Source of the DNA: Corythucha ciliata
Taxonomy: Eukaryota; Arthropoda; Insecta; Hemiptera; Tingidae
NCBI GenBank assembly: GCA_038030265.1
Contig: CM075943.1
Location: forward strand, 20,646,001-20,710,000
DNA length: 64,000 nt
Direction: 5' to 3'
Numbering within the stretch: position 1 is the stretch's first letter; each line of letters opens with the position of its first letter. Under the pieces are notes generated by a model. It searched no databases. It was not told where the DNA came from and saw nothing but the letters and a program-made list of their open reading frames with translations. The position numbers and the translations under genes are program-made. This document shows positions 1-12,587 of this stretch, piece after piece.

Positions 1-1479
1 TGTAGGTACGCTCTTCAACCGAATGGGAAATCCGGGAACCGCTGGCGAAGTTTGATCGCTGTAGACCGCCTGAACTTATTCAACCCAAATGACTGACGTT
101 TGCTGAGATTTCTGCTTGATTTTATTTATTTGCTTTCTCTAATTCTAAAGGAATACGTATATCTCCTTATTGCGACCAATATCAGAAATTGAAAAACGTG
201 TGGGCTCCGCGATTTCAAAAATGTCACTTGCCTTATTTTACGTTTTTGAGTATCCTGAACACCTCAGGGTCGGTATATATATTACGTGCATGTGTCTGCT
301 AGTCGGTGTGTATCGTTATACTTTCTTCAATCGCACCCTACTCCTGAACTATCAACCCGAACCTGTCTCGTAGCCGGTGAATATGGCCAGTTTTTCTATA
401 ATGAGTAGAAGAAAGAGAGAGAATTTCCTTGTTCAAAGTTCAAATCAGTTTTAAAGTTTTTTCAGCGGGGGATTTTTTCTTTTTAAAAAGGCTATACCAG
501 CATTTATAGAATCTCCCGGAGATTAAAACAAGATCATAAAATCCGGGGTTTGTGGAGAAATACGACCAGGATATCCTTACAAAGGTCCATTGGGGGGATT
601 CAGCACCTCATTAAGCTGATCACTGCTCTTTTGATGGTGTATTTTACTTGGTTCTTCAAATTTGAGGGACATCGCATTACACAAAATCAAAAGGCTTATA
701 CAGAAGAAAAAAGTGGAAACCCAGTTTTCACCCTTGCTTGTTACACCTTGTTGTATTCTTTTCATAAACTTGTTGTAAATCGTACCAAATAAGAACTGAA
801 TCGGAGCCCATGATGAATTACCTTGCAGTTTTTTTTCTTATTTCGTCTCTATCAAGTGGACTATTATCGATAATTGAAATTACATATTATTGATACACGC
901 GAGAATACGATAGTAAAAAGAGACCAATGAATGGTAAATATATCGCGGCAGATAAGTGCCCTACACAGACAATTCTGATGTATTTTTGTATAAAACAGAG
1001 CCTACGACGTTCACCTTCTGTTATTCAACAAAACTTTAGGTGCTGCAATCAATGAAAATCTTCATGTATTTACTAAAATTTATTTAAGTCAGCGCGGCAA
1101 TGCCTTCATTCACGATAGTTTGTAGCTTCAAAGTGACCAGGAAAGCACTTGTATTGCGTCAATTAACATCCTCATATCAGAAGGTCAAAGGTGGAATAAT
1201 TCTTCCCTATTAGAGCCGATCGGAAATTAACTCTTTCATTTCTTCGTTTTTAAACTGTTTTTGAAGGACAAATTATTCTCCGGTTCAAAAATCACTGATT
1301 TATTATCAATAAGCCTTTCAGGGGTGGCCTAAAAAAAACAAAAATAAGTCTTGATTCGATATATGTATGGCTTTTATAGTATTATTTGTTAACGCGGGGG
1401 GAGGGGATTACACAATTTTTTCTCCTGGAAAACTGACCTTCAACAGGGTAATAATTTGAATTCATGAAAGTAGCTGGGT
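1..1479. other. Unannotated AT-rich sequence
   Basis: No recognisable gene, RNA gene or element. The short open frames (67-80 codons at about 170-373 and 550-792) have no motif I recognise and overlap frames on the other strand, as expected by chance in AT-rich DNA. Confidence 0.6.
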
Positions 1480-1503
1480 CCCCCCCCCCACACACACACA
1501 CAC
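1480..1503. repeat. Compound microsatellite (C)10(AC)7
   Basis: A run of ten C is followed directly by seven AC dinucleotides. It is one of many C/G homopolymers of eight or more bases in this otherwise AT-rich window. Confidence 0.95.
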
Positions 1504-1554
1504 TCAATAGACACCTCCAGTGGTGGGCCTATACACCTATAGCGCTTTTTAAAC

Positions 1555-2345
1555 ACCCCGATTAGCAATATTTCTTAATTGGCCAATAATGAGCGTATTT
1601 CTAAATTTTAGCCGTGAACTAGCGATTTTTCTCATACTTTTACCCACGAATTAGTGGCTTCAGAAGCCTCGAATAGGCGTTTTCCTCATTTTGGCCAGAA
1701 ATTAGCGCTTTTTCTTAATTTGAACCACGGTTGCCTTTAGGAGCCACGAGTGATTGCTGACGTGGATTGTGATTTTTCCCAATTTTAGCCACTTATTAGA
1801 GCTTTTCTCTGTTTTAGTTGCAGATTAGCGTTTATACTCGATTTTATCCTCGGATTAGCGTTTTTCTAAATTTTAGCCGCGAAATATTAGCGTTTCTATT
1901 TCGCGAATAAGCGGCGACTTCTCTCATTTTTAGCTGCGATTTAGCGCTTTCTCTCCGCCGTGAATTAGTGTCTTCTATTCAGGAATAATTGGCCATTTGT
2001 CTCAATTTTAGACACGATTTTTCACTCACTTTTAGCCAAGATAGAATTAGCGTTTTTTCTCAATTTCAGAAGAGGACTTGACCCGAGAACAGTACGTTAG
2101 GGTTTTTTCTCTAAATTTTAGGCGTGAAATGGCCCCTACAGACTGCACTGCAAGTAATTTTTTCAACAGCACTCCAGTGCAGCTTTTTAATTCTAAAGCC
2201 ACCTAAGGACCTAAAAAAAAAAACTTGGGATCCGTGTATTCTCTCTAATTCTGCCGTGAAGTTGCCTCCGGAGGTCACGATTTAGCATATTCATCCATTT
2301 GAGCCTTCAGAATAGTGCTTTCGTGGGCTGAATCTAATATTCAGC
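1555..2345 (+). repeat. Degenerate tandem array, class A, forward
   Basis: Diverged tandem copies of a unit of about 30 bp. The unit reads CCGCGAATTAGCGC followed by TTTTTCTCAATTTTAG; phrases such as 'gaattagcg', 'tttttctca' and 'attttagcc' recur in fixed order. Copies differ by substitutions and small indels, so no two are identical. Boundaries are approximate. It passes directly into a class E block. Confidence 0.85.
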
Positions 2346-3465
2346 CACAAAATTTGCTGAGCACCGGCAACAGGTCACCTTTGCCTTCTGAATGGGCCGG
2401 CAGCACGAAATTTAATATATGTTTAATGTCTCAAAACCCGCGAAGCCATGGCTCAGCGAAGTTGGTTTCTAATGAGCCGAGAAAAATTTTGTTTTTTCAG
2501 TTAGTCCGAGCCTGGTGAGCTGGATGTTGTAGTTATAACGAGCCAAATCTGCGATCATTTTTGAATTTTGAAAAAGTCGAACGCGGCATTTTGGTGAACA
2601 AATTCCACTAAATTGGTTCCGAATGACTGAACCCTTTAAATTTAGTTTTTTGAAAGGAGTCGAGCCCATAAAATTGATCTTGAAAGTGACCTCACACCGT
2701 GAATTTACGTTTTGAATTGTTCAACAGCGTGAAATTACTCACTTTTAAAGTGTCACACAAAATTCCATTTTGATGTTGAGGCTTGACGCTCCAAGTTGGT
2801 TTTTGAGAGAGATTGTATTTTTGAGTGAACCAATCTCGCCAAGTTGGTTTCAAATGGGATCAACCAAGCGAAATTTTGTTCTTGAAAAGACCCAGAACCA
2901 CGTAAAACGGTTCTGTAAAATTAGGTGGCACCACGAAATAATTGCTCTCGGAATGGATCAAAAGCGCTAACTTTAGATTTTTAGCAGCGAAAGCCGAGGT
3001 ATTTCTCTTTTGAGGTGAACCGGCATAGCAAAATTCATTTTGAAAGAGCAAATTCCGCAAAATGCAGCTGGCAATTTCACCTTGGGGGGGGGGGGGATGT
3101 GAAAACCCTTGAAAATGGCCTTTTTGGGCTAGCATCCACGCTAAAGTGGTTGCAGACACGCCAGATCCACCAAATTTTGGTTAAGCAATGAATTATTTTG
3201 GTATTGCTTTTTTGAATGAGTCGACCATGTGAAATAGTGTGATTGGAATGGTGTGAAATTGGATTTTTATGAATACAATCCTGTGAATTCGGTTTTTTGA
3301 GTGAGTAAGCCCCATGAAATTGATTTCTGTGAACAATAATCCATAAAATGTTGAATTTCGAAACGGTCAAATCCGTGGAACTGCTTTCTTTAAGCCCCAA
3401 ATTTGCGAAAATATGGTTAATGAAGGGGTGAAATCCACCTATTCTAGCCATCGACTTGTTCATGC
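2346..3465 (+). repeat. Degenerate tandem array, class E, forward
   Basis: Repeated phrases 'cgtgaaattgg', 'gttttttgaa' and 'gagtgagccaa' recur with a spacing of about 30-37 bp. The order CCGTGAAATT-GG-TTTTT matches the start of the class A unit, so the two blocks may share an origin. A G11-type homopolymer lies inside at about 3086. Overlapping frames on the minus strand (for example 3077-3463) are array translations, not genes. Confidence 0.75.
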
Positions 3466-5339
3466 CGAGACGTAATCTTATGCCCTTATTTTTTTACCCC
3501 CTCCCATTTCAATGGTCTTCCCCTTGAGGGCAGCCCTGATGAATCTGATTGTGAGTCAAGAAAGGCCTTTTATGGAGATATCTCTGAAAGAAATCGCTGT
3601 GAATTTCGGGAGATAATCGAGATTAAAGGAATGTATGATTCTGAATGTACTTCCTACTTAATAAATACTATCTATAGGAAATATACTTCCTGTTCACTAT
3701 ACGGGAACTAGGAACAAAGCTCTGCAAAAATGTACTTTCTACGCTCCCTCGATCTTTTGAAGGAATACGTACTTTTTCTATTTTAATTATGGTTTATAAA
3801 TTATAACACTTTGTGACGATCACTCACTTTTTCTTTGTACTTGAACGTGTTTGCACTTGAAAGCTGATCCCCTACCCCCTAATAATATAAGACAAGGGTG
3901 GATCTGTGCTGGGACCTCTCTCACTTTTCAAGGGTTCGAACCCCCCCCCCTTCACCATTATTATCAACCTCCCCACCCTACACCTGCCCGTGAAGCAATT
4001 TAACCAGATTCAGGGGGGGGGGTGTAATTGTGCTACCCCCACCCCTTAGATCTGTCTATGATAAAAGGTTAACTGTAGTATAAAACGGCCTTATCTTTGA
4101 AACACTTGGAAGTTTGCCTGCGGAAACTGGCAAAGGCGTGGAAAGTGGAAACTCTCAATTCAGCCACGGAATATGATTGTACGGATAACGCTTATCCTTG
4201 GAAAATTGATTATCGGTGGATTTCCTTGACGTTATATAAATTTTTTGGTTCATACGTGTCACCTAGCCATTATATCTTCTTATCACGTGTATTCACGTGT
4301 TCAACGTGACCGTTACATTATAAACGCAATCATAGCCTCTGGGGGAAAAAATAGAATTCCGTTTGTATTTACCTATTTTGAATAAAATTCCTTTTCTGAA
4401 GAAATCAATTTCTACTCGGTTAATTTCATCCGATAAGAATTCTTCCTTGCATACTAATCGAGTAGAGTCTCAACAGGTTCCGAGCAGTCTCATCGAAAAG
4501 AATTCTTGCATTGGTTTGATTCGGTGGAGTTGACGTTGCATAATTTGAGATTTGCTTCGCCTTTTATGAGAGACAAACGATAATACTCGTTTGGAAGACC
4601 TTTAGGAATCCAAGCCAATCGCGCGAGGGGATAATGTGAGAGAAAAAAATTCTGGGCCTGAAAGCTTCCCTGCTCTTTGAGAATGCGAGGGTATCACACT
4701 CTGTATGGGAGGAAAAAAAGTGGAAGAAGGTAATTTAAGATTTCACAGCGTGGGCGACTTCTCAAACGTTTGTCATCATTTGACCTCCCTTTACTCTTGA
4801 GATCATTCTATATTACACGAGAATACTCCCAGCGTAATTTGGGGCGGTAAACTGCACTCCCAGAGTTCGTGTTCTATGCACTGTGAAAACAAAACTCTAC
4901 AAACTCTTTTCAGAAGTTGAAAAGCTATAGACTAGTCTCTCCTTCCCTTTCCCGTCTAGACTAATTCCGCCTGGTAAAATAACTTTGAAAAAAAAGAGTC
5001 GGTGTGTGAGTACATTTAAGTTCGTTTCAAATTAATTCTGCTTTATTAAGCCGATGATGACTTTATGTCTGCTGATAGTAATGCTCTAGGCTCATAATTT
5101 CAACCTACAAAATGAATTACTTCCGCTATGAAATAAATATGAATTGGTACAGTTCCTATTTACGCACAACATGATCAAAACAGTTGCTCTTGCAGGTCGC
5201 TTGAGCCCTGTTGGCACTATAGCTGATGATTAGCGAGAATTTCAGTGGCTCCTCTATCATCAACTCCAGAATGTCGTTCTATTCGCCTTGTTGTTTGTAG
5301 TTTTTAGCAATGTGTCACGGGACTAAAGGAAGATTCTCT
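3466..5339. other. Unannotated sequence with C/G homopolymers
   Basis: No gene or element recognised. It contains C10 at 3941-3950 and a G run at about 4012-4022, both next to degenerate GC-rich text. A 70-codon frame at 4097-4309 has no recognisable feature. Confidence 0.5.
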
Positions 5340-7112
5340 CCTCACTTCCAACGTGGCGCTTCACTGAAATATTGCCCGGGATGTGACGTTTTGTGCGAAT
5401 TTCACAGCACAATGTGGTATTTCCAATCAATTTTGCCTTCATTGTTGCGATTTTCATGAATTTTCACCTCAATGTGGGTATGTCTTTGTAATGTTCCCTT
5501 GAATTTTTCTGCCTGGACGGCTAAATGCCCAGTTTTCGTTTCAAAAACTCAAAGCTTATCAGCAGCGGGGTCGGCATTGCAGATAAACCCCGGGTCTATA
5601 TGCAGCTGGTTCTATAAGCAGGCTACCTATTATAAATTAATGATTTATTTCCTGGGTTTGCGCTTGTTTGGTACATTTATGTACACAATTATGTGGAATG
5701 GCCCGAGACCTATTTTTGCGCAATATTTTAACACGAAAAAGACATTGTCAAAATATTGAGCAAATTATGTATCAGTGTATTTTTGGTAAGACGTTTAGGT
5801 GAGCTCAATATACCATCTCCTCACGCAAATCAAATGAAATTCCAACTGTGCGAAATTTCAAAGGTTTTTTTCCCTCAAAAAGCCAATTATCACAGTATTG
5901 ACTCCCTAAAAAGTCAACGCTGCACCAGGTTAACTCATTCAAAATGCAAGTCCGCTGGTTAGACACTTTCGATGTTCAAATTTTACGGATTTGACGCGAA
6001 CAGAACCCAATTTCGCGAATTTGACTATTCCATGACCTTTCGCCTTTGGCGTCCTTAAAAAATAAATATTAATTTTTACGTACCTGATCGCGTCATCCTA
6101 TCGTATTTTGCGGGGTTGCCGCCACCAAAAAATCATATTTCAATTTATTTCTCATTCAAAACAAATTTCGTGGTGCTGGTTCAACTCAAAAGAGCAATAT
6201 CACGGTTTTCGCTGCTACAACAACAACAAAATTTGCACTTTTGACCCATCAATAATCAATTTCACTGGTTTGGCTCATTTTACAGAGCAATTTTATGGTT
6301 CTGGCACATGACAAAAAATGACGTAGTTTGGCCCATTCGATACAAATTTTGCGAGTTTTGGTTACTCAGAAACCGAATTTTGCGTTTAATTCTGCGGAAT
6401 TGACGTTAATCACAGAACCCAATTCACTGGTTTTGGCTAATTCAATAGTAACCAAATTTCGCGTTTGCATCAGGTGTATTAACTAAATTTGGTTTGGCAA
6501 TTTCGCAGGAGTAGCTCTACAAGTAAATTTCACATATTTTTTTTTTCAAAGGAGAAATTTCCAGCGTATCGGCTCATTTTAAAGAACAAATTTCACGGCT
6601 TTGGTTTAAAAAAATACATATGTATCGCAGGGTTGACTTTTTCAAAAGAAGTTCGCGGGGCTCGTTCGACTCAAAAGAGTAATTTCACGACTTTCGATGC
6701 CCCCCCCCCCCAATCATTCTGTTAATCACTCAAAAAACAATTTCTCATGATTGGGTCACCCCCTCCCCTCAAACAGCCCCTCAAAAGCTAATTTGGCATC
6801 AAGCATCATTAACATTCAATTTCATGGCATTTCGTGGCCCCGAGATAGTTCATAGGTCAGGTTTTTTTTTTTTTTTTCCAAAAACTAAATTTCGCAGGGT
6901 TGGCCAATTAAAAACACAATCGTGTCGTTGGACCACCCAAAGAAACAGGTTTTTCTCACAATACAGCAATTTTGCAGGTTTTTCTCACAATAGAGAAGCA
7001 ATTTTGCTCGCTAGGATGGCAATTCGCGGGTTTTCCGCACTAATACTGGTTTTTCTCACGAAAAAAAAACAAAAAAACAACAATTTCACAGGTTTCGCTC
7101 TCGAAAATAGTG
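5340..7112 (-). repeat. Degenerate tandem array, class B (reverse of E)
   Basis: Phrases such as 'aatttcgcgggttt', 'gctcactcaaaa' and 'aacaaatttcacgg' recur every 30-37 bp. The reverse complement (CCGCGAAATT-GCTTTTT-GAGTGAGC) is the class E unit. The beginning (5340-5980) is more eroded than the rest. Frames of 66-100 codons inside are translated repeats. A C11-type run lies at about 6702. Confidence 0.8.
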
Positions 7113-7117
7113 TATTG

Positions 7118-7236
7118 TACGCCTAGGAGGGAAAGTGGGTGTTTCCAAGACGAGAGGAGATGTGGCAGTCGGGCGTCCGCGGCCGCCCGACTGCCTCTCC
7201 TCGAGGCTTGGAAACCACTTTACCTCCGTGGCGTAC
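7118..7236. repeat. 119-bp hairpin-forming inverted repeat
   Basis: The left arm begins TACGCCTAGGAGGGAAAGTG and the right arm ends CACTTTACCTCCGTGGCGTA. The arms (about 55 bp) pair with scattered mismatches around a GC-rich centre near 7178 (CCGCGGCCGCCC). It lies exactly at the edge of a class B array. It is probably a foldback MITE; no convincing target duplication was found. Confidence 0.85.
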
Positions 7237-7799
7237 CCACTATTTTTTATCCTACACGTAGAAATTAAAATAGTGGAGCTATAAATTAATTTTATGGTCA
7301 CGCTAGAAGTTATTTTTGGCTCCTTCAATATAATGGCAGAGTGGTGCCTCCTTCAGTACATTATGCCTTCAACCTTCCTATGATTGATATAAGAATTATA
7401 ACAGTGGTTATTCGAAAGCCGAAATGGAACAAAACGAGTCTGGAGAGGATTTTGTGTGACTGTGAAGAATTGTTTACGTCGGGAAAATCAAAGAAAAAAT
7501 ACAATCTGCATTAATGTAGTTATGGTCTGGTGCGGAACAATACACGTTAATAAGTTAAGAAGAGCTTCTTCCTTCTCATCTCACCAAATCGTCCGTGTAC
7601 ACATGATAACCCCGAATCCCGCGAAACAGCGCTGTATCGTGAATCGGTCAATTCGGAAACTATAAACTGTCCGACAAAGAAATTTTACCTCCGCTAAACT
7701 GTCCGACAATGAAATTCTACTTCGGTCAGGCAATGACGAACTTTGTCGATTGTTTTCCGGCTTCAAAATCAAGCTTTACCATCGTGTAGGATGAAAAAA
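7237..7799. other. Unannotated spacer
   Basis: No recognisable gene between the hairpin and the next array. Short frames of 63-80 codons occur on both strands with no motif. Confidence 0.5.
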
Positions 7800-8465
7800 C
7801 AATTTCGGGATTTCAGTCACTAAAAAAAAAAAAAAGTTTGCGGGTTTCCCTAATATTCAAGCAATTTCGTGGGTCTTGCTCACTATAAAAATATGCCACC
7901 ATCAGGGTGAGACCAATAGTACACTTTTGTCATAAATGAAGTGCACTTAAAGAAATTTCTGGGTGTTTGCTCGCGAAAAAAAGAAAAACAATTTCGCGGA
8001 CTATAAAAGCGAATTCTCGCGGGGTTTCAACACTAAATAGGTATTCAATTTCGCAGGATTTCTCACTTGAAAAGCAATTTTGAAGGTTTTGTTAGCAAAA
8101 AACCATTTTACTATGTAGGTTTTCGCTTTAAAAAAATAAATTTCGTGGGCTTTCTTGCTATAAACTTAACTGCGCTCGCTACAAAAGCAATTTTACTTGC
8201 TAGGACGGCAATTTCGCAGATTTTGCTCGCTAAAAAAAAAATAATAGTTTCGTATGATTTTCGCACTATACATGTACTAAAAAGACATTTTGAGGGCTTT
8301 GCTCACAAAAAGCAATTTCGCTTTCTAAACAACTAATTTCGAGGAGTTTGATCTCTAAGACGTCAATCTCGCTCGCTATAAAAGCAATTTCGTTTGCTAA
8401 AGAACCGATTTCAAGGGCTTTGCTCACAAAAAAAGCAAGTCCGTGGGTTTCGCCTCTTTTAATAT
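7800..8465 (-). repeat. Degenerate tandem array, class B
   Basis: Phrases 'gcaatttcg', 'gggttt(c/t)gctc' and 'actaaaaaa' recur about every 30-40 bp. It is the same class and orientation as 5340-7112 and is probably the same array split by the hairpin and its spacer. Confidence 0.8.
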
Positions 8466-11344
8466 TTTACGATAACGCAAAACGCTCATTTTTGCCACCT
8501 AGTAAGGGACACTGACACCTCTTGTAGTTGGTTTTTAGACGTGTCTGGCTGCATTCCACGATTCACAATTGTCCGGGGGGGGGGGGTCAATGTGAGATGA
8601 GCGCGGTGATGGTAAAAGTAGCTGAAATTAAAAATTGGGTGAATCCACTTAACTTGGGTGTCTCCACGTGGGGAATCCGAAAACCAGATCAAATGAGCCG
8701 TTGGCGTCTCCGTTTTTGCCCGGGCTGCCCCCTTCTGGCACAGTGGCCGGCGACGCCCTTGCGCCCCACAGGACCCTCATGCGTCATGCCCCTGTTAGGA
8801 CTATCCGAAAGTATGACTGGTGTCGGATGTCGGATCGGAAGTGTGCCTGTTCAACGTGAATTGGGCTTGACGCGTTAATACTGCCCACGTCTCTGTCAGC
8901 AAAGTAATCGAAGCTCACTATTATAGTGGGATCAAGTCACTGTATTTTTTCGGACGTTTACGATGCGGCCTTGGCCTTGCGGGTATCATATAGGATCACT
9001 AACGGACGCAAACGGAAAACGGAAAAATGCCGCAAGCGAGTACGAATCAAGCAATTTCACGAACTTCATAGCAGCTGCCTAGCGGCTAGCGGAATTTTTT
9101 CGTCACCGTTCGCACTGGAGCTTCCCCCCTCCTGGGTGCATTCAATCTCCCTCAACATTAAACTATAGTGCTTACTTTTTAATAGACTCTCAAAATCAGT
9201 TGGTGTCGTATCGCGCCGAAAGAGGACTCTGCTAGAGAGATAATTTTTTCCCCTGGGAGTAAGATTTCCCCTTTCTCTTACTATGTATAGTTCTTCATCT
9301 TTTTCTTTCGTCGCCTTATGCGAAATTAAATCATGTTGAGCAAATTAGGGCCGGAGTTCCATTACGCTACACCAACATGTAGTTCAATTATCGTCGAATA
9401 AAATTGTCCCACTCCTTGGCATGTTTTCAGAGTGAATTCTAATTAAATCAAATTTCGATAACAGCGTAACCATTCATTACGCTAAATAATTTCATTTTCG
9501 GTCGAAAATAGGATTCTTATCGCTCTCCTTTTTTTACTTATATCATTTTGAGTTATCTTAGGTCAAAATAGGGGAGGGGGGGATGAGAGACCTCTACCTC
9601 ATAGAGAAAAAAGAATCGCTGGAAAATGGAAAGAACCCAAAGGAATTTAAGAACAATGTCCTTTCGATTCTCTCGGACGCTATACTCTCAACACATATGT
9701 AGGTGTAAAACAGGACAGTTTTTGAAGGTGAAATAGCCTTTTCATTGACAAAACAATTTGAATTGAATAAGAAGAGGAAAAAGGACGTCAAAGGTACGTT
9801 CTACGGTGGTGCAGGTTCTCGTTTTAAACTTTATGGGAGTGCTAAGTGGTTTGAGGCGCCACCCCAGCTATACATATATACTTTTTGGAGGTGGTTTACC
9901 TGTTCTCTCATTTTGCTCTGTGTATTATTGATCTTGTGTGTCCGGTGGGACATATTAGAACGAAAAACGACGTTTGAGCGTCGATTAATATGATGAGACT
10001 CGAGAATAGCGAATTCATGAATGAAAGAATGAGCGAATGAATGAATTAAACGATTTGAAAAGTAAACATCATGTGATGATTCATCATCCGCTACGCCTAG
10101 CTTGGCCAGAACTTGCGCTTGTTACAAGATGGACAGGGGGGGGGGGGTCAATCGTTGTTTTTTACCTCCTTGAAAATGATCGAAAAATAGAAATTACAAA
10201 CAAAAAAGTGTGAGACTGTCTTTCAAAGGCTTGAAATTCGATAAATATCATGCAAATGAATTATATAACAGCAGGATTGAGTTTGAGGATATCGCCTTTA
10301 GCTCAGGGAAAAGAGCAGAGTACAAATTCATTAATAACAAATGCTCGGCCTATTCTAGTGATTCACTCGGCAATTTATTATTACTGTTCTTCTAATTCAA
10401 AAGAGAGGGATTGTTTGGAATGGAGGATTCCACGCGAGAGATATTCAGGATGCAAAAGAAAGGTTCTCTCAGGTGCACAGGTAGCTCCTGAAACAATCTC
10501 ATTGTCTTCTTTAAGTGACTCCTGTACAATGGACCACCTTCATTCCACCCGCTATATCAACCTCCGGCGGTATCACTACTGCTGTTGAAGCAGGAGGGCT
10601 GGCTTTGGAAATATCGAGTTCTATTGTGTGCCTTGGAGGTTTAACTTATTCATATCACATATATATGTGTTTGCTATAAATAACAAACCAATGGAATATT
10701 AACATTATTAGGTTTTTTAGCGTAGGGAGTACGAGTGAGCGTCTCAAATGTAACATGCACATATAGTTTTACTACCAGTTCCCAATTTAATTAAGCAAGG
10801 AGTTTTTCGCAGGCGACGCCTATGCCACCCAGCGGTTTAGGATTTTATAGCAGCGCGTAAGTGCGTTTTTAGGACGACATTGAATCAAGCCGAAGTGGTC
10901 ATAAAACGTCTTCAAGATAGAACTGATCTAACGGTCGAAATATTGACTTACTTCACCAGAAATGGATGAACAACTTGGTTTCTGTTTTTCTGCGCCTTTT
11001 ACTTGCGTTGCAGTGTCAATCGCTAACACAGTGACCTCCATGATTCACTTGTTCAGTGACACGATGAAACACTTGAAATTAATCGTTACCTATAGATTTA
11101 TAAGTTACACATGGATTTATACGTTCATGGACTAGTCCTTAGTCCATGAACCTGAAAACCCGCATTCACCATAAAACATCGTCATACACGTCATAAACAT
11201 AGTTGTATCAACAACAATAGGGATGGCATTTAAAAATGAAAGCGGGAACCGCACAAAGAAGTCCCTCGCACTCGGGGTTATGTTGGCTGCAGAGAAGAAA
11301 ATATTGCAAAAAAAAAGACCTGGTGCAATGTAAGAAAAGAGCAC
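8466..11344. other. Unannotated sequence; GC-rich patch and (GAAT)n
   Basis: No gene recognised. A GC-rich patch at about 8560-8870 has overlapping frames of 116 and 63 codons without motifs. G runs of about 12 bases lie at 8575 and 10136. A degenerate GAAT microsatellite occupies about 10009-10050. Frames of 80-112 codons at 8926, 9745 and 10250 show nothing recognisable. Confidence 0.5.
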
Positions 11345-11447
11345 ATGCTCAATGTTCATGTTGCAGTTAGATATTCTTAAACTTAAAATAAAGTTCTTGT
11401 GTTGTTGAACTCTTGTTTCTGCTCGGAGGCCCATTTATTACACTAGT
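11345..11447 (-). repeat. Candidate 3' LTR remnant of the Ty3/gypsy element
   Basis: On the minus strand, downstream of pol, an 11-G tract is followed by sequence running from TGTAATAAATGGGCC to AACTGCAACA. It begins TG and ends CA, as LTRs do, and contains an AATAAA signal. No second copy was found upstream of pol, so the LTR call rests on position only. A perfect 22-bp palindrome (11434-11455, centred on CTAG) overlaps its start. Confidence 0.35.
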
Positions 11448-11456
11448 GTAATAAAT

Positions 11457-11467
11457 CCCCCCCCCCC
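11457..11467 (-). promoter_or_regulatory. Candidate polypurine tract
   Basis: Eleven G on the minus strand lie between the end of the pol remnant and the candidate LTR, where plus-strand priming would occur in a Ty3/gypsy element. C/G runs are common in this window, so position is the main support. Confidence 0.35.
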
Positions 11468-11596
11468 TAAATTTATGTCACACATTATAATTATTTTCAA
11501 GAACTTTTCCGCGCACAAAAAGATACATAAACGAAAAATGCAAAAATACAAGACACAAAAAATTTTCAAAATATGCGGAGTCTGCAAATGGATCAA

Positions 11597-12128
11597 TTAA
11601 CCGTTATTCAAAATAAAATCATCCAATCTCTTCGGCACTTTCACACTTCTCTTTGGTCTCTGAGTTATCGGAGATGGACCCCTGCTTGGGATAGGTGAAG
11701 GAACTGTGATTGGTGTCAAAGTAGAACCTGGCTGGGACCCTCCTACCCGGTCCGACTCTAGTCTCTCTACGACATTGCATTTCTGCATTTGGTCAAAATG
11801 ACGTTTCCATATTAAATTTGAATTTTCTACCTCACACTCACACAATCGACTTCCCATTACTTTTTTAATTACGGCCGGAACCCAATTCGTTTTATCGGGG
11901 TTTCGATAATCTTTCACATATACTTTCTACCCTACCAAAAAGGACTTGCCGAGAACCCTTAAAATTCTTAGTTTGTCGTTCAATCTGGGCTGTGCGATGC
12001 TGTTGAGATCCGAGATCTCTTAAAAGGTGTAGTCTAGTCCGCGGTTGCCTTCCCAACATTAAATACGCAGGTGTAAATCCAGTAGTTGAATGTTCCGTGT
12101 TTCTGTACACGAAAAGAAATTTATCCAC
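11597..12128 (-). pseudogene. pol: Ty3/gypsy integrase C-terminal region (broken)
   Basis: Frame 12128-11892 contains FVYRNTEHSTTGFTPAYLML, the conserved stretch following the integrase core in gypsy elements. Frame 11917-11597 (106 codons) contains NPDKTNWVPAVIKKVMGSR, the C-terminal DNA-binding region, followed by a Pro/Ser/Thr-rich tail. A frame change at about 11905 separates them. No envelope frame follows before the possible polypurine tract. Confidence 0.85.
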
Positions 12129-12587
12129 TGCATAGGATAATGGTACTTTTGGAGATTCAATAAGAGGGGTTTTTTAAGCCCCAACTTACACGTCTTGACA
12201 CAGTTTTCAGCAGCGCCATTGCTTGCTGGATGGAAGGGGGGTGCATGAATCAATCTTATACCGTTAAATGCACAAAAATTCAGGAATTCCTGCGAAGAAA
12301 AACAAGTCGCATTGTCCGAAACAATTGTTTTGGGGAAACAATTTCTCAGTTTCATTTTCATTTCAAAAAACATTTCTCAGTGCCTGAATCGTAGTCGCGG
12401 AATCCAGCCTGGGTACTTCATACACTTCCGGCCATTTAGAAAATGAATCCAATATTAATAGAAAAATATTTCCTTTAACAGGACCAAAATGATCAATGTG
12501 AATACGCTCCATTGGATCCTTTGTGTCCTGCCAGGACATTTCATTATAGGCGACTTTAGGGCGTCCGGACGCAACTATAAACAACAA
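12059..12587 (-). pseudogene. pol: Ty3/gypsy integrase catalytic core (broken)
   Basis: Two frames cover the DDE core. 12587-12363 has HIDHFGPVKG with the first catalytic Asp and DSFSKWPEVYEV. 12373-12059 has VSDNATCFSSQEF with the second Asp and FHPASNGAAENCVKT with the Glu. The frame change lies at about 12368. All three acidic residues are present, but the protein cannot be made as one chain. Confidence 0.9.

Noticed and set aside
5340..8465. Open frames of 67-100 codons inside class B arrays
   Set aside because: They translate the tandem repeat in one frame, carry no start context or domain, and drift out of frame between units.
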